Origin: VAZQ01 sp963702695
GTDB lineage: Bacteria > Pseudomonadota > Alphaproteobacteria > Rhizobiales > Xanthobacteraceae
Length of the DNA: 64,000 bases
Direction: 5' to 3'
Assembly (NCBI GenBank): GCA_963702695.1
Contig: CAVPDS010000032.1
Location: 372,001-436,000, forward strand
The translations under genes were made by a program, and so were the position numbers. The notes under the pieces were generated by a model. It ran no database searches and was not told the DNA's origin. It worked only from the letters and a program-made list of their open reading frames with translations. Of this stretch, positions 26,939 to 35,620 are shown piece by piece (positions within the stretch are counted from its first letter, which is position 1; each line of letters begins with the position of its first letter).

Positions 26939-27937
26939 TTACGTCCACGTCGCGAAGCTGAGGCCGGTCCCGGTGCCGGCCGGCGTCCGGTAGCCCGGCA
27001 CGTATTCGAACCAGTTGAGGTCGAGATGCTCGACCGCGCCCGCGACAGCAACCCAGTTCAAGATCTCGGAACTGCCGGCGTGCAGCTTGTTGCGCGGCAG
27101 CGTCTGCAGGAAGCCGGCGTCCTTGTCGGCGCAGGCTTTGAGGATCGCGCGGTCGAAATCCTCGTCCACCAGGAAATGACTTAGTCCCCCGGATGCGAGT
27201 ACGCCGACACTTGCGCCATCGGGAAAAGCTTCGACTGCCCGGCGCACCGCCTGGCCGAATTCGTAGCAGCGCCGTGGCCGCGGCTGGTTGGGCGGGAAAT
27301 AAGTGTTGAGAAAGATCGGCACCGCCGCCACCGGGTTGCGCGCGTCCATCACGCGGCGGTGGACATAAGCGATCGCGTGGCCTTCGCCCTCGCCCTCGGG
27401 CAAACATTTCGATGACGCGATGTCGAAGCCCGCATCCATCAGCGATTCGATCAGATGAACGGCAAGTCCGGAATGGACCGGGTAGTCGCGCGGTGCGTTG
27501 TCCTCGAAGAAGGCCTGCCGGTTCTGAACGTACCATTCCGGGAAACGCCGGCGATACTCGTCGTGCTGTTCGTTGCTGTTGCGGATGGTGTCGCCGTAAT
27601 AGATCGCGAAGGCCGGGCGGCAATCGTCCTTGTAGCTCTCGTTCTGATCGTCGCCGAACACGATCAATGCATCGAGCCTGGTGTTCGCGAGGGTCCGCTG
27701 CAAGCGCTCGATCGCTGCGCGTGCGATGTTCTGGCGGGCGACGAGATTCGCCGGCGCGACCATGTCGGCGAGCTTCGGGTCGGCCTTTTCGAGGAGGTCG
27801 CCATAGGTGACCGGCCGGCCTTCCTTGTCGCGGTGCTTGATTTTCTCATCGGTCTCGACGAACCGAAGCAGCGTCTCGTCCGACGCGAGCAGCATCGGTG
27901 TGTGCGACGTTCCCAGCCCGAGCACGATCTTGGCCAC
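26939..27937 (-). CDS. Class III extradiol dioxygenase, LigB type
   Basis: A 332-residue catalytic subunit of an extradiol ring-cleavage dioxygenase (protocatechuate 4,5-dioxygenase beta/gallate dioxygenase superfamily). Seen: MAKIVLGLGTSHTPMLLASD with the first iron histidine (His12), VFGDDQNES, an AIYYGDTIRNS block, the DYPVHSGLAVHLI region, and SGGLSHFLVDEDFDRAIL near the C-terminus. It cleaves a catecholic ring next to the hydroxyls. The substrate is not determined. It is next to a Rieske oxygenase gene on the same strand (33 bp gap), so the pair likely act one after the other on an aromatic acid. Confidence 0.85.
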   Translation of the reverse strand: MAKIVLGLGTSHTPMLLASDETLLRFVETDEKIKHRDKEGRPVTYGDLLEKADPKLADMVAPANLVARQNIARAAIERLQRTLANTRLDALIVFGDDQNESYKDDCRPAFAIYYGDTIRNSNEQHDEYRRRFPEWYVQNRQAFFEDNAPRDYPVHSGLAVHLIESLMDAGFDIASSKCLPEGEGEGHAIAYVHRRVMDARNPVAAVPIFLNTYFPPNQPRPRRCYEFGQAVRRAVEAFPDGASVGVLASGGLSHFLVDEDFDRAILKACADKDAGFLQTLPRNKLHAGSSEILNWVAVAGAVEHLDLNWFEYVPGYRTPAGTGTGLSFATWT

Positions 27938-27970
27938 CGAAAGCTCCGTCCGTTACTTTCGATCTGCGCG

Positions 27971-29260
27971 TCAGACGCGGGCGTGCTGCATGCCGGGGCG
28001 GACCTTCATCTCTTCCTTGGCGGCATCCTTGAAGGCCCGGTCGGCGGGCAGGACGATCGCTGCCGCGCGCAAGCGCTGATGCTCGGGCGCGACGCCGGGC
28101 GGCGTCTCGCCTTTCTCCACCAGTGCCTTCGCTGCGCGCATGAGGCGGTGGCGCGCCATGATGATTCCGTTGTCGCAGGAGACGAGGTTTTCCTTGGTGC
28201 GGTCGACGATCGGACCCATCAGCTCCTGGACGCCGGAATCCTGCATCGCGAAACCGGCGATGCCGCTATAGGTCCGGCCGGCCTTCTGCGCCGCGCGGTC
28301 GATGAGGTAGTCGTTGTCCTTGTTGGCCTTCGCGCGCCAAGTATTGCCTTCCTCATAGACCACGTGGCGGCTGGCGCCGTTCTTCATCGCGGTCACCTCC
28401 GCCTCGGTGAGCGCGCGGGTCGCGTGGTAATCCCAGTTCCATATCCAGCAGTTCTCGTCGTTGATCGGCACCCAGAAGTGCCCGCCGGTGGGATGATCGC
28501 CGCGCGGCGGGATCATCGTCATGCAGGGCATGATCCACTGGGTGATGCGCCAGTAGTATTTGCCGGCTTCGGCGTTGCGTCGCGCTCCGATATGGAGGCC
28601 GGCCGGGCTTTCCACCACCTCGAAGTGCGGGCGGACATCGCCGAGCGTGTAGTCATTGCCTTTGGCGCCCACGTAGAGCGGATCATTGGCGAACTCGCCG
28701 CCGTGCAGCCAGGCGCTATGGCTGGAATCGATGCCGCCTTCCAGCGCCTGGAGCCAATTGCATTCCTGCAGCCGCTTCGAAATGTAGCTCTGCTCGGGAG
28801 GAACCGTGGCGAATTCGAACTCCGGCAGCGCCGGCTGCTTCTCGGGCGGGCCCATATAGGTCCACAGTACGTCGCCGCGCTTGACCAGTGGATAGGATTT
28901 CAGCTTGATCTTCGCGCAGAAGCCGGATTCCACCGGCTCTGATGGCACCTCGATGCATTGACCGGTGTGGTCGTATTTCCAGCCATGATAGGGGCAGCGC
29001 AGCCCGCCTTCCTCGTTGCGGCCGACCCACAGCGAGGTGCCGCGGTGGGCGCAGAATTCGTCCATCAGGGCGTAGTTGCCGTTGCTGTCGCGCCAAGCCA
29101 GCAGCCGCTCGGAGAGGAGCTTGACCCGCACCGGCGGGCATTCGTTCTCCGGCAGCTCCGTTGCCAAGAGCGCCGGCAGCCAGTAGCAGCGGAAGAGCTG
29201 GCCCATCGGCGTGCCCGGGCCGGTCTGGGTGAGGAGATCGTTCTGTTCTTTCCTGAGCAT
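27971..29260 (-). CDS. Rieske 2Fe-2S aromatic ring-hydroxylating oxygenase (phthalate 4,5-dioxygenase type)
   Basis: A 429-residue oxygenase component. The Rieske cluster ligands are visible: CAHRGTSLW and, 19 residues on, CPYHGWKYDHTGQC. The catalytic domain carries the mononuclear-iron region EGGIDSSHSAWLHGGE (His, His). GSPGTPMGQLFRCYWLPALL-like N-terminal sequence and PGVAPEHQRLRAA at the end match the Pht3-type single-component family. It needs a reductase, none of which is in the window. With the adjacent extradiol dioxygenase it forms a likely hydroxylation-then-cleavage pair for an aromatic carboxylate. Confidence 0.9.
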   Translation of the reverse strand: MLRKEQNDLLTQTGPGTPMGQLFRCYWLPALLATELPENECPPVRVKLLSERLLAWRDSNGNYALMDEFCAHRGTSLWVGRNEEGGLRCPYHGWKYDHTGQCIEVPSEPVESGFCAKIKLKSYPLVKRGDVLWTYMGPPEKQPALPEFEFATVPPEQSYISKRLQECNWLQALEGGIDSSHSAWLHGGEFANDPLYVGAKGNDYTLGDVRPHFEVVESPAGLHIGARRNAEAGKYYWRITQWIMPCMTMIPPRGDHPTGGHFWVPINDENCWIWNWDYHATRALTEAEVTAMKNGASRHVVYEEGNTWRAKANKDNDYLIDRAAQKAGRTYSGIAGFAMQDSGVQELMGPIVDRTKENLVSCDNGIIMARHRLMRAAKALVEKGETPPGVAPEHQRLRAAAIVLPADRAFKDAAKEEMKVRPGMQHARV

Positions 29261-29348
29261 GGGCAGATTCCTTACCGCGAAAATTGGCGAGCTGTTTGAT
29301 CCGTCGATTATAAGCGCTTCCGTGGCCGATGGCGATTGCCGCTCTGGA

Positions 29349-29822
29349 CTAGCCCTGGTCGTAAGCCTGCTGCAGCGTCGCGATGTCGAGCTTGGTCATC
29401 TGCATCAGGGCTGCCATGACGCGGTTGGTCTTTTCCGGGTTCGGGTCCTTCATCAGCTTGCCCAAGAGCGTGGGCACGATCTGCCAGGACAGGCCATACT
29501 TGTCCGTCAGCCAGCCACAGACATTGGTTGCGCCGCCCGCGGAAAGTTTTCCCCATAGGTCGTCGACTTCCTGCTGGGTCTCGCAATTCACGACGAAGGA
29601 AACCGCCGGGGTGAACTTGTAGTTCGGGCCGCCGTTGAGCGCTATGAACTGCTGCCCGTCGAGCTCGAAGTTGGCGACCATGACGGAACCCTTGGGGCCC
29701 GGTCCGGCGTCACCATAGCGGCTGATGCTCACGGTCTTCGAGTTTTTGAAGATCGACATATAGAAATTCATGGCCTCTTCGGCCTTGTCGTCGAACCACA
29801 GGAATGGCGTGATTTTCTGCAT
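29349..29822 (-). CDS. PhnB/VOC family protein
   Basis: A 157-residue VOC-fold protein of the PhnB-like branch (often misnamed 3-demethylubiquinone methyltransferase). The ATG at 29822 begins MQKITPFLWFDDKAEEAMNF. Seen: YMSIFKNSKTVSISRYGDAG, VMVANFELDGQQFIALNGGP, and DKYGLSWQIVPTLLGKLMKD, the conserved blocks of the branch. The function is unknown. It lies between the Rieske oxygenase and a TctC gene on the same strand, but the 88-bp gap downstream argues against tight coupling. Confidence 0.88.
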   Translation of the reverse strand: MQKITPFLWFDDKAEEAMNFYMSIFKNSKTVSISRYGDAGPGPKGSVMVANFELDGQQFIALNGGPNYKFTPAVSFVVNCETQQEVDDLWGKLSAGGATNVCGWLTDKYGLSWQIVPTLLGKLMKDPNPEKTNRVMAALMQMTKLDIATLQQAYDQG

Positions 29823-29922
29823 CGCGTTTGTGCTCTTCTCGCTGTTGCTGATCCGCGGGCGCACCGGCGATCGCGCCCCGCACAGCAGGTTGATCGGAGT
29901 GCCGCCCGAAGCTGCGCCGGCG

Positions 29923-30987
29923 TTACGGCATCTTCACGGCATCGCGCGCCTTGGCGAGGATGGCGTCCGGCAGTCCATAGGTCTTGGTGATGATCTTTTC
30001 CATGTCGGGACCGGAGATCGGATCGATCGGGCCCAAAACCTTGGTCGCCTCCTGCAGGAATTCCGGATCGGCGAGCGTCTGCATGAAGGCCGTGCGCAGC
30101 GCGTCGCTGCGGGCCTTGGGCACGCCGGGCGAGACGAAATACGGCCGCCCGAGCGCCTTCATGCCCATGAGGATTCCGAAGATCTGCCGTTGCTCGTCGT
30201 TGTGGGTAATATCGAAGATCAGCGGCACGTCCCGCAGCGCGGGGTTGGTACCCTTGGTCAGCCCGAGTTGGAGCAGGAACCTGATCTTGTGCTCGCGGAT
30301 CCAGTCCGCGCGTCCCTTTTCGATGTCGGAGAACGACCAGTTGGCGGTGCCCTGCACCTCCTGCCGCTCCATCGCCAGCGTGATCTGCGCCTGACCGGGA
30401 TAGCCGCTGACGATGCGGAACTTGGTGCCGAGCACCTTGTTCATCGCGCGGGGAAACAACTCGGTGTCGGTGGCGGGGCCGTTGCCGCCGACCACCATTT
30501 CAGACTTGAACACGTCCTCGATCGTCATCTGCGGCGCGGTGTTCCAGGCGACGACCACCCCGAGTTCGTTGGTGGTGCTGCCGAGCCACTGGATCTTGCG
30601 CACGTCGTAGCGCACGCCGGAGCCGGCCTCGCCGAGGATCGGCTGGAACGGGATCGGCCGCTGCACGGCCGCGATCACGGTGCCGTCGCGCGGCGAGACT
30701 TCGTAGACGTAGTTCGCCGCAACGATCGAGCTCGCGCCCGGCTTGTTCTGCACGATCACGTTGGGATTGCCCGGGATGTGATGTCCGAGATAGCGCGCGA
30801 GCGTACGCGCGGTGATGTCGTAGCCGCCGCCGGAGTCCGACCCCACGATGATGGTGACGGTCTTGCCCTTGTAGAAGTCCGCCACCGACGGGGTCTGCGC
30901 CGCCGCGGTTCCAGCCATCAGCAGCCAAATGGACAAAGCCGTTGCGCACAAGCCAACCATGCCAGTCGTTTCTCGGGTCATGACCAA
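29923..30987 (-). CDS. Third TctC/Bug-type solute-binding protein
   Basis: A 354-residue exported binding protein. The signal peptide ends near residue 30 (GTAAAQT), and the mature part starts VADFYKGKTVTIIVGSDSGG then GYDITARTLARYLGHHIPGN and VQNKPGASS, the usual Bug blocks. Its position beside aromatic dioxygenases suggests it may bind an aromatic carboxylate for uptake; that is inference from context. No TctA/TctB genes are present. It diverges from a dienelactone hydrolase gene 99 bp away. Confidence 0.87.
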   Translation of the reverse strand: MVMTRETTGMVGLCATALSIWLLMAGTAAAQTPSVADFYKGKTVTIIVGSDSGGGYDITARTLARYLGHHIPGNPNVIVQNKPGASSIVAANYVYEVSPRDGTVIAAVQRPIPFQPILGEAGSGVRYDVRKIQWLGSTTNELGVVVAWNTAPQMTIEDVFKSEMVVGGNGPATDTELFPRAMNKVLGTKFRIVSGYPGQAQITLAMERQEVQGTANWSFSDIEKGRADWIREHKIRFLLQLGLTKGTNPALRDVPLIFDITHNDEQRQIFGILMGMKALGRPYFVSPGVPKARSDALRTAFMQTLADPEFLQEATKVLGPIDPISGPDMEKIITKTYGLPDAILAKARDAVKMP

Positions 30988-31086
30988 TGCTCCGCCACGG
31001 GCGCAATCCTAGTCTAGCGCAATCCGCTAGCGCGTTCCACGACACGAAGCCGCATGCTAGAGAAGGGCGGTCGTGATCAAGATGAG

Positions 31087-31845
31087 ATGAGGAAGATGTC
31101 GTACCAAGGTCAGCAGTCGGAAATGGTTTCATTCAAGGGCTACAACGGCGACATCGGCGAAGCTTACTATGCGCGGCCCTCGCGCGCCGGCAAGTTTCCC
31201 GGCATCGTCGTGATCCATCACCTGCCCGGCTGGGACGAGTGGATCATCGAGGTCGCACGCAAGTTCGCGCATTACGGCTATGCCGCGATCGCGCCGCACC
31301 TTTACTTCCGCGACGGTCCGGGCAGCCCGGACGACGTCGGCGCCCGCGTGCGCGCGGCCGGCGGCGCCGCTGACGCGCAGGTGGTGGGCGATGTCGCGGG
31401 CTCGATGGCGTTTCTGCGCGAACAGCCCAATTCGAACGGGAAGGTCGGCTTGATCGGGTTCTGCTCCGGCGGGCGCCACGCCTACCTGTCGGCGTGCTCG
31501 CTCCCAGGCGTCGACGCCATCGTCGATTGCTGGGGCGGCAACGTCATCGTCTATGACAGCAAGCAACTCGACGCCAAGAAGCCGGTCGCTCCGATCGACC
31601 TGACCGAGAAGCTGACGGCCCCGCTGATCGGAGTTTTCGGCAACGACGACCAGAATCCAGACCCCAAGCAGGTCAACGAGACCGAAGCCAAGCTCAAGCA
31701 GCTCGGCAAGAGCTACGAATTCCATCGCTTCGACGGCGCCGGCCACGCGTTCTTCAATGCGGCGCGCGTCGCCTATAGGCCCGAGCAGGCGGCCGCAGGC
31801 TGGAGCAAGGTGTTCGCGTTCCTGGGAAAACATCTGGCCGGCTGA
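31087..31845 (+). CDS. Dienelactone hydrolase family protein
   Basis: A 252-residue cytoplasmic alpha/beta hydrolase. The nucleophile elbow is GFCSGGR with Cys126, as in true dienelactone hydrolases, with aspartate in VFGNDDQNPD and histidine in DGAGHAFFN completing the triad. The N-terminus MRKMSYQGQQSEMVSFKGYN has no export signal. In the classical pathway this enzyme opens a dienelactone made from chlorocatechols. Here it stands near extradiol and Rieske dioxygenases, so a role in a lower aromatic pathway is plausible. Start ATG 31087 or 31096. Confidence 0.88.
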   Translation: MRKMSYQGQQSEMVSFKGYNGDIGEAYYARPSRAGKFPGIVVIHHLPGWDEWIIEVARKFAHYGYAAIAPHLYFRDGPGSPDDVGARVRAAGGAADAQVVGDVAGSMAFLREQPNSNGKVGLIGFCSGGRHAYLSACSLPGVDAIVDCWGGNVIVYDSKQLDAKKPVAPIDLTEKLTAPLIGVFGNDDQNPDPKQVNETEAKLKQLGKSYEFHRFDGAGHAFFNAARVAYRPEQAAAGWSKVFAFLGKHLAG

Positions 31846-31860
31846 CGCCGCGCCCTCTTA

Positions 31861-32009
31861 CCCTCTCCCCGTGAGGGAGAGGGTGGCTTGCGGTTCACGT
31901 CAGCGAAACCCGGGCCGGGTGAGGGGAGACGCGCCATTCCGCCGTCCCGACCTCTCACCCGCCGCGCTCACTTCGTTCGTTCGACACCCTCTCCCGCGAG
32001 GGGAGAGGG
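31861..32009. repeat. Dispersed intergenic palindromic repeat unit
   Basis: A ~150-bp spacer between convergent genes, bounded by two related hairpins: 31861-31883 (CCCTCTCCC ... GGGAGAGGG) and 31987-32009 (same arms). The middle holds CTCACCCG- and GCTCACTTCGTTCG-type segments. This composition is typical of a repeat found in hundreds of intergenic sites in Bradyrhizobium/Rhodopseudomonas genomes (from memory). The hairpins may terminate transcription from both sides. No coding potential. Confidence 0.7.
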
Positions 32010-32050
32010 AAGGGAGCAGACCCGACAGCTTTCGACCAATCGCGAAGCTG

Positions 32051-33097
32051 TTACTTCATCGCCAGCGTGTTGATCCGCTTCGGCACTTCGCCGACCGGCA
32101 CGACCGCCTTGATCTTCATCGAGGCGGTATCGATCGCCGTCACCGAGCGCAGGCCGGAATTGGCGATGTAGACCGTCTTGCCGTCCGGCGCGAACGTGAC
32201 CCAGTTGGCGACCGCGCCACCAGGCTGGCGGCCGGCGATGTTGATGGTCGGCAGCGACACTTGACCCTTGAGAGACAGGTCGTCGAGCGAATACACGAAC
32301 GCGGCGTTCTGCGGGATGCTGGTCACCCACAGCGTCTTGTTGTCCGGTGACACGCCGATGCCGTGCGAGGGCGCGTCGGCGCGGCCGGCGTCCATCTCTA
32401 CGCCGCTCTTGAGGTCGGGCAGCGTGATGCGGGCAACTTCCTTCTGCTGCGCGAAGTCGAGCACCGCGAAGCCGTCAAGCGCCGACATCTGCACGAACAC
32501 CCGCTTGGTCGAGCCGTCCGGATTGGTCTCGATCGTCATCGGCCGGACGCCGCGATCGAACAGATATTCCCAGGCGACCTTCTCGGTCTTGAGGTCGATC
32601 GCGGTGAACATCTTGGTGCGGACCGAGCCGGTGATGACGTATTTCTGGTCCGGCGTGATGTAGACGTTGTGCAGCCGCCCTCGCACCGGGATGCTGTTGG
32701 ACTTCTCCAGCGTCTTCGGGTCGATGATGTCGAGCGCGCCGGGGTCGCGCGCGATGCCGACCACGATGCGGCCGTCCTTGGCGACTGCGATGTTGTTGGG
32801 ATGGTCGGTGAGCGCGACCTTCTTGATCAACTTGCCGCTCTTCTGGTCGAACACGTCAAGCGTGCTCTGCGCCTCGTCGCTGACATAGACGCGCTTGCCA
32901 TCGGGCGAGAAATTGATGCCGTGGGCGGCCTCGATGCCCTTGATCACCTGCACGACCTTGTTGGTCGCCGGATCGATCGCGTGGATGGCGTCGCCAGCGC
33001 TGTTGGTGACGTAGATGCGCGCGGTCTCGGCGTTGGCCGCGAACGGCACGATCGCCACTACGGGCCAGAGGTGCTTGAGGATGCGGAAAGCTGTCAT
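32051..33097 (-). CDS. Exported YncE-type beta-propeller protein
   Basis: A 348-residue protein with a signal peptide (MTAFRILKHLWPVVAIVPFA, cleavage near residue 23). The mature part consists of repeated 7-bladed-propeller units: ARIYVTNSAGDAIHAIDPAT, GINFSPDGKRVYVSDEAQST, VYITPDQKYVITGSV, GIGVSPDNKTLWVTSIP, VTFAPDGKTVYIANSG. These YVTN repeats fit the YncE/surface-antigen-like family. It probably binds a ligand or cofactor in the periplasm; no haem or metal motif is visible. A separate start further upstream is not supported. Confidence 0.85.
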   Translation of the reverse strand: MTAFRILKHLWPVVAIVPFAANAETARIYVTNSAGDAIHAIDPATNKVVQVIKGIEAAHGINFSPDGKRVYVSDEAQSTLDVFDQKSGKLIKKVALTDHPNNIAVAKDGRIVVGIARDPGALDIIDPKTLEKSNSIPVRGRLHNVYITPDQKYVITGSVRTKMFTAIDLKTEKVAWEYLFDRGVRPMTIETNPDGSTKRVFVQMSALDGFAVLDFAQQKEVARITLPDLKSGVEMDAGRADAPSHGIGVSPDNKTLWVTSIPQNAAFVYSLDDLSLKGQVSLPTINIAGRQPGGAVANWVTFAPDGKTVYIANSGLRSVTAIDTASMKIKAVVPVGEVPKRINTLAMK

Positions 33098-33247
33098 GGG
33101 AGCGAGTCTCCTGGTGGACGGGGATTCCCACCCGCAGGGTAGCCGCAGCCCGGCGGCAACCGCAAGGCGGTCGCGGCCGAAGTCGGAAAGCGTTGAGCCA
33201 GCCCCGGACGGGCTTCCGCGCAGGGGAAATGACGCAATATAAGAGCC

Positions 33248-35398
33248 ATGGCCAAGAAAGTCGTCAGCAAGACTGCAATCGAAGCGCTAACCGAGAGTGA
33301 GGCGAAGGCCGAGCTCAAGCGGCTCGCCGCCGAGATCAACGAGCATGACCGCCGCTACTACCAGCAGGATGCGCCGTCGGTCACCGATGCCGAATACGAC
33401 GAATTGCGCCGGCGCAACGCGGCGATCGAGGCCCGCTTCCCCGATCTGGTGCGGGCGGATTCGCCCTCGCGCCGGGTCGGCGCCGCGCCAACCGGACGCT
33501 TTCGGAAAATCCGCCACGCGCTGCCGATGCTGTCGCTCGACAACGCCTTCGCCGAGCAGGACGTCCTTGATTTCGTCGCCCGCATCCGCCGCTTCCTCAG
33601 GCTCGACGACGACGAAAAGATCGCCTTCAGCGCCGAGCCGAAGATCGACGGCCTCTCGATGTCGCTGCGCTATGAAAACGGCGCGTTGCTCGCCGCCGCC
33701 ACCCGCGGCGACGGCACTGTGGGCGAGGACGTCACCGCCAACATCAAGACCCTGAAGGAAGTGCCGAAGCACCTCAAGGGCCGCCACGTGCCGTCGGTCT
33801 GCGAAGTGCGCGGCGAGGTCTACATGACCAAAGGCGATTTCCTGAAGCTGAACGAACGACAGAAGGAGGCGGGCGGCCAGATCTTCGCCAACCCGCGCAA
33901 TTCGGCGGCCGGCTCGCTGCGGCAGAAGGATCCGAACGTCACCGCGGCGCGTCCGCTCGGCTTCTTCGCCTATGCCTGGGGCGAAGTGAGCGATCGCCTC
34001 GCCGAGACGCAGTCGGGCATGATCAAGTGGTTCGAGAACGCCGGCTTCACGACCAATCCGCTCACCCGGCTTTGCCACTCGGTCGAGGAACTGCTCGCCT
34101 TCCACCGCGAGATCGAAACGCAGCGCTCGCATCTCGACTACGACATCGACGGCGTCGTCTACAAGGTCGACCGCATCGACTGGCAGGAACGGCTCGGCTT
34201 CGTCTCGCGCGTGCCGCGCTGGGCGATCGCGCACAAATTCCCGGCCGAACGCGCGATGACCGTGCTCCGAGATATCGAGCTGCAGGTCGGCCGAACCGGC
34301 GCGCTCACGCCGGTCGCGAAGCTTGAGCCGGTCGGTGTCGGCGGCGTCATCGTGCAGAATGCGACGCTGCACAACGCGGATTACATCAAGGGCATCGGTG
34401 GCGACGGCGAGCCATTGCGCGACGGCCGCGATATCCGCATCGGCGACACCGTCATCATCCAGCGTGCGGGTGACGTCATCCCACAGGTCGTGGACGTGGT
34501 GCTCGACAAGCGGCCGAAGGACGCCAAGCCTTATCACTTCCCGAAGAAGTGCCCGTGCCCGCTGCACACCGACGTGGTGCGCGAGGCAACCGCTGCCGGG
34601 GAGGAGGGCGCGCGCGCGCGCTGCACCGGCGATTTCGCCTGTCCGTATCAGAAGACCGAGCACCTCAAGCTGTTCGTCTCGCGCCGCGCCTTCGATATCG
34701 AAGGCTTGGGCGAGAAGCAGATCGAACTCTTTTTCGAGCAAGGCTGGATCAAGGAGCCCGCGGACATTTTCACGCTCGCCGCGCGTAATGCGAAGATCAA
34801 TCTCGAAGAGGTCGAGGGCTTTGGCGAACTATCGGTGCGCAATCTCTTTGCTGCGATCGAGGCGCGGCGCGAGATTTCGCTCGAGCGATTCATCTACGCG
34901 CTCGGCGTGCGCCATGTCGGCGAGACCACGGCGCGGGCTTTGGCGCGCGCCTACGGCTCATGGTCGGCGTTTCATGACGCCGTGCTCAAGCTCGCACAAG
35001 GCGACGCCGAGACCCGCGAGGAGATGGACAACCTCGATCAGATCGGCGACGCCGTGATCGAAAGCCTCGCCGCCTATTTCGGCGAGCCGCACAATCGCGG
35101 CATCGTCGAGCGGTTGACGAAGCAGGTGCGCATCATCGACGCGGAGCAACCCGCGGCGGAGTCGCCGGTTGCCGGCAAGACCGTGGTGTTCACCGGCTCG
35201 CTGGAGAAGATGACCCGCGACGAGGCCAAGGCGATGGCGGACCGCCTCGGCGCCAAGACCGCGGGCTCGGTCTCGAAGAAAACCGACTACGTCGTCGCGG
35301 GCCCCGGCGCCGGGTCGAAGCTCAACAAAGCAAAGGAGTTCGGCGTTGCCATCCTCAGCGAGGAGGAATGGCTCGCGCTCGTTGGTGCGGCGCGCTGA
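33248..35398 (+). CDS. ligA: NAD-dependent DNA ligase
   Basis: LigA seals nicks in replication and repair. It has 716 residues. Seen in order: the Ia domain with YYQQDAPSVTDAEYDELRR, the adenylation motif with nucleophile Lys132 (AEPKIDGLSMSLRYENG), the OB-fold GRTGALTPVAKLEPV, a four-cysteine zinc finger (CPCPLH ... ARCTGDFACPYQ), the HhH region, and a C-terminal BRCT domain (AGKTVVFTGSLEKMTRDEAK). All are intact. The upstream GAGCC before ATG 33248 is a modest ribosome binding site. Confidence 0.97.
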   Translation: MAKKVVSKTAIEALTESEAKAELKRLAAEINEHDRRYYQQDAPSVTDAEYDELRRRNAAIEARFPDLVRADSPSRRVGAAPTGRFRKIRHALPMLSLDNAFAEQDVLDFVARIRRFLRLDDDEKIAFSAEPKIDGLSMSLRYENGALLAAATRGDGTVGEDVTANIKTLKEVPKHLKGRHVPSVCEVRGEVYMTKGDFLKLNERQKEAGGQIFANPRNSAAGSLRQKDPNVTAARPLGFFAYAWGEVSDRLAETQSGMIKWFENAGFTTNPLTRLCHSVEELLAFHREIETQRSHLDYDIDGVVYKVDRIDWQERLGFVSRVPRWAIAHKFPAERAMTVLRDIELQVGRTGALTPVAKLEPVGVGGVIVQNATLHNADYIKGIGGDGEPLRDGRDIRIGDTVIIQRAGDVIPQVVDVVLDKRPKDAKPYHFPKKCPCPLHTDVVREATAAGEEGARARCTGDFACPYQKTEHLKLFVSRRAFDIEGLGEKQIELFFEQGWIKEPADIFTLAARNAKINLEEVEGFGELSVRNLFAAIEARREISLERFIYALGVRHVGETTARALARAYGSWSAFHDAVLKLAQGDAETREEMDNLDQIGDAVIESLAAYFGEPHNRGIVERLTKQVRIIDAEQPAAESPVAGKTVVFTGSLEKMTRDEAKAMADRLGAKTAGSVSKKTDYVVAGPGAGSKLNKAKEFGVAILSEEEWLALVGAAR

Positions 35399-35401
35399 TC
35401 G

Positions 35402-35557
35402 TCAGATGTGCCCGGTCAGCGCCAGGATGATCAGGATTAGCAGCAACAGCCCGATGCCGCCGCCGGGTCCATAGCCCCAGCCGCGGCTGTAGCCCCAGCG
35501 CGGCAGCGAGCCGACGAGGGCGAGAATCAGCAGAACGATCAGGATGGTGGTAAGCAT
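35402..35557 (-). CDS. DUF3309 small membrane protein
   Basis: A 51-residue protein on the minus strand between ligA and the pepP-type gene. It reads MLTTILIVLLILALVGSLPR, then a Trp/Gly/Tyr-rich centre (WGYSRGWGYGPGGG), then IGLLLLILIILALTGHI. Two hydrophobic helices around a WGYSRGWGYGPGGG hinge are the mark of the DUF3309 family, common in Alphaproteobacteria and sometimes linked to stress response. The stop at 35402 lies 4 bp after the ligA stop. Confidence 0.85.
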   Translation of the reverse strand: MLTTILIVLLILALVGSLPRWGYSRGWGYGPGGGIGLLLLILIILALTGHI

Positions 35558-35620
35558 TGTTCCGGCCGCTTTTGTGAGGGTTCCGGGTTTCCAACGCCGT
35601 CCTGCGCCTGGAAGTTCCGC

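Noticed and set aside
33287..34741. A 484-codon minus-strand ORF across ligA
   Set aside because: Antisense shadow of ligA with His/Arg-rich composition and no recognisable domain.
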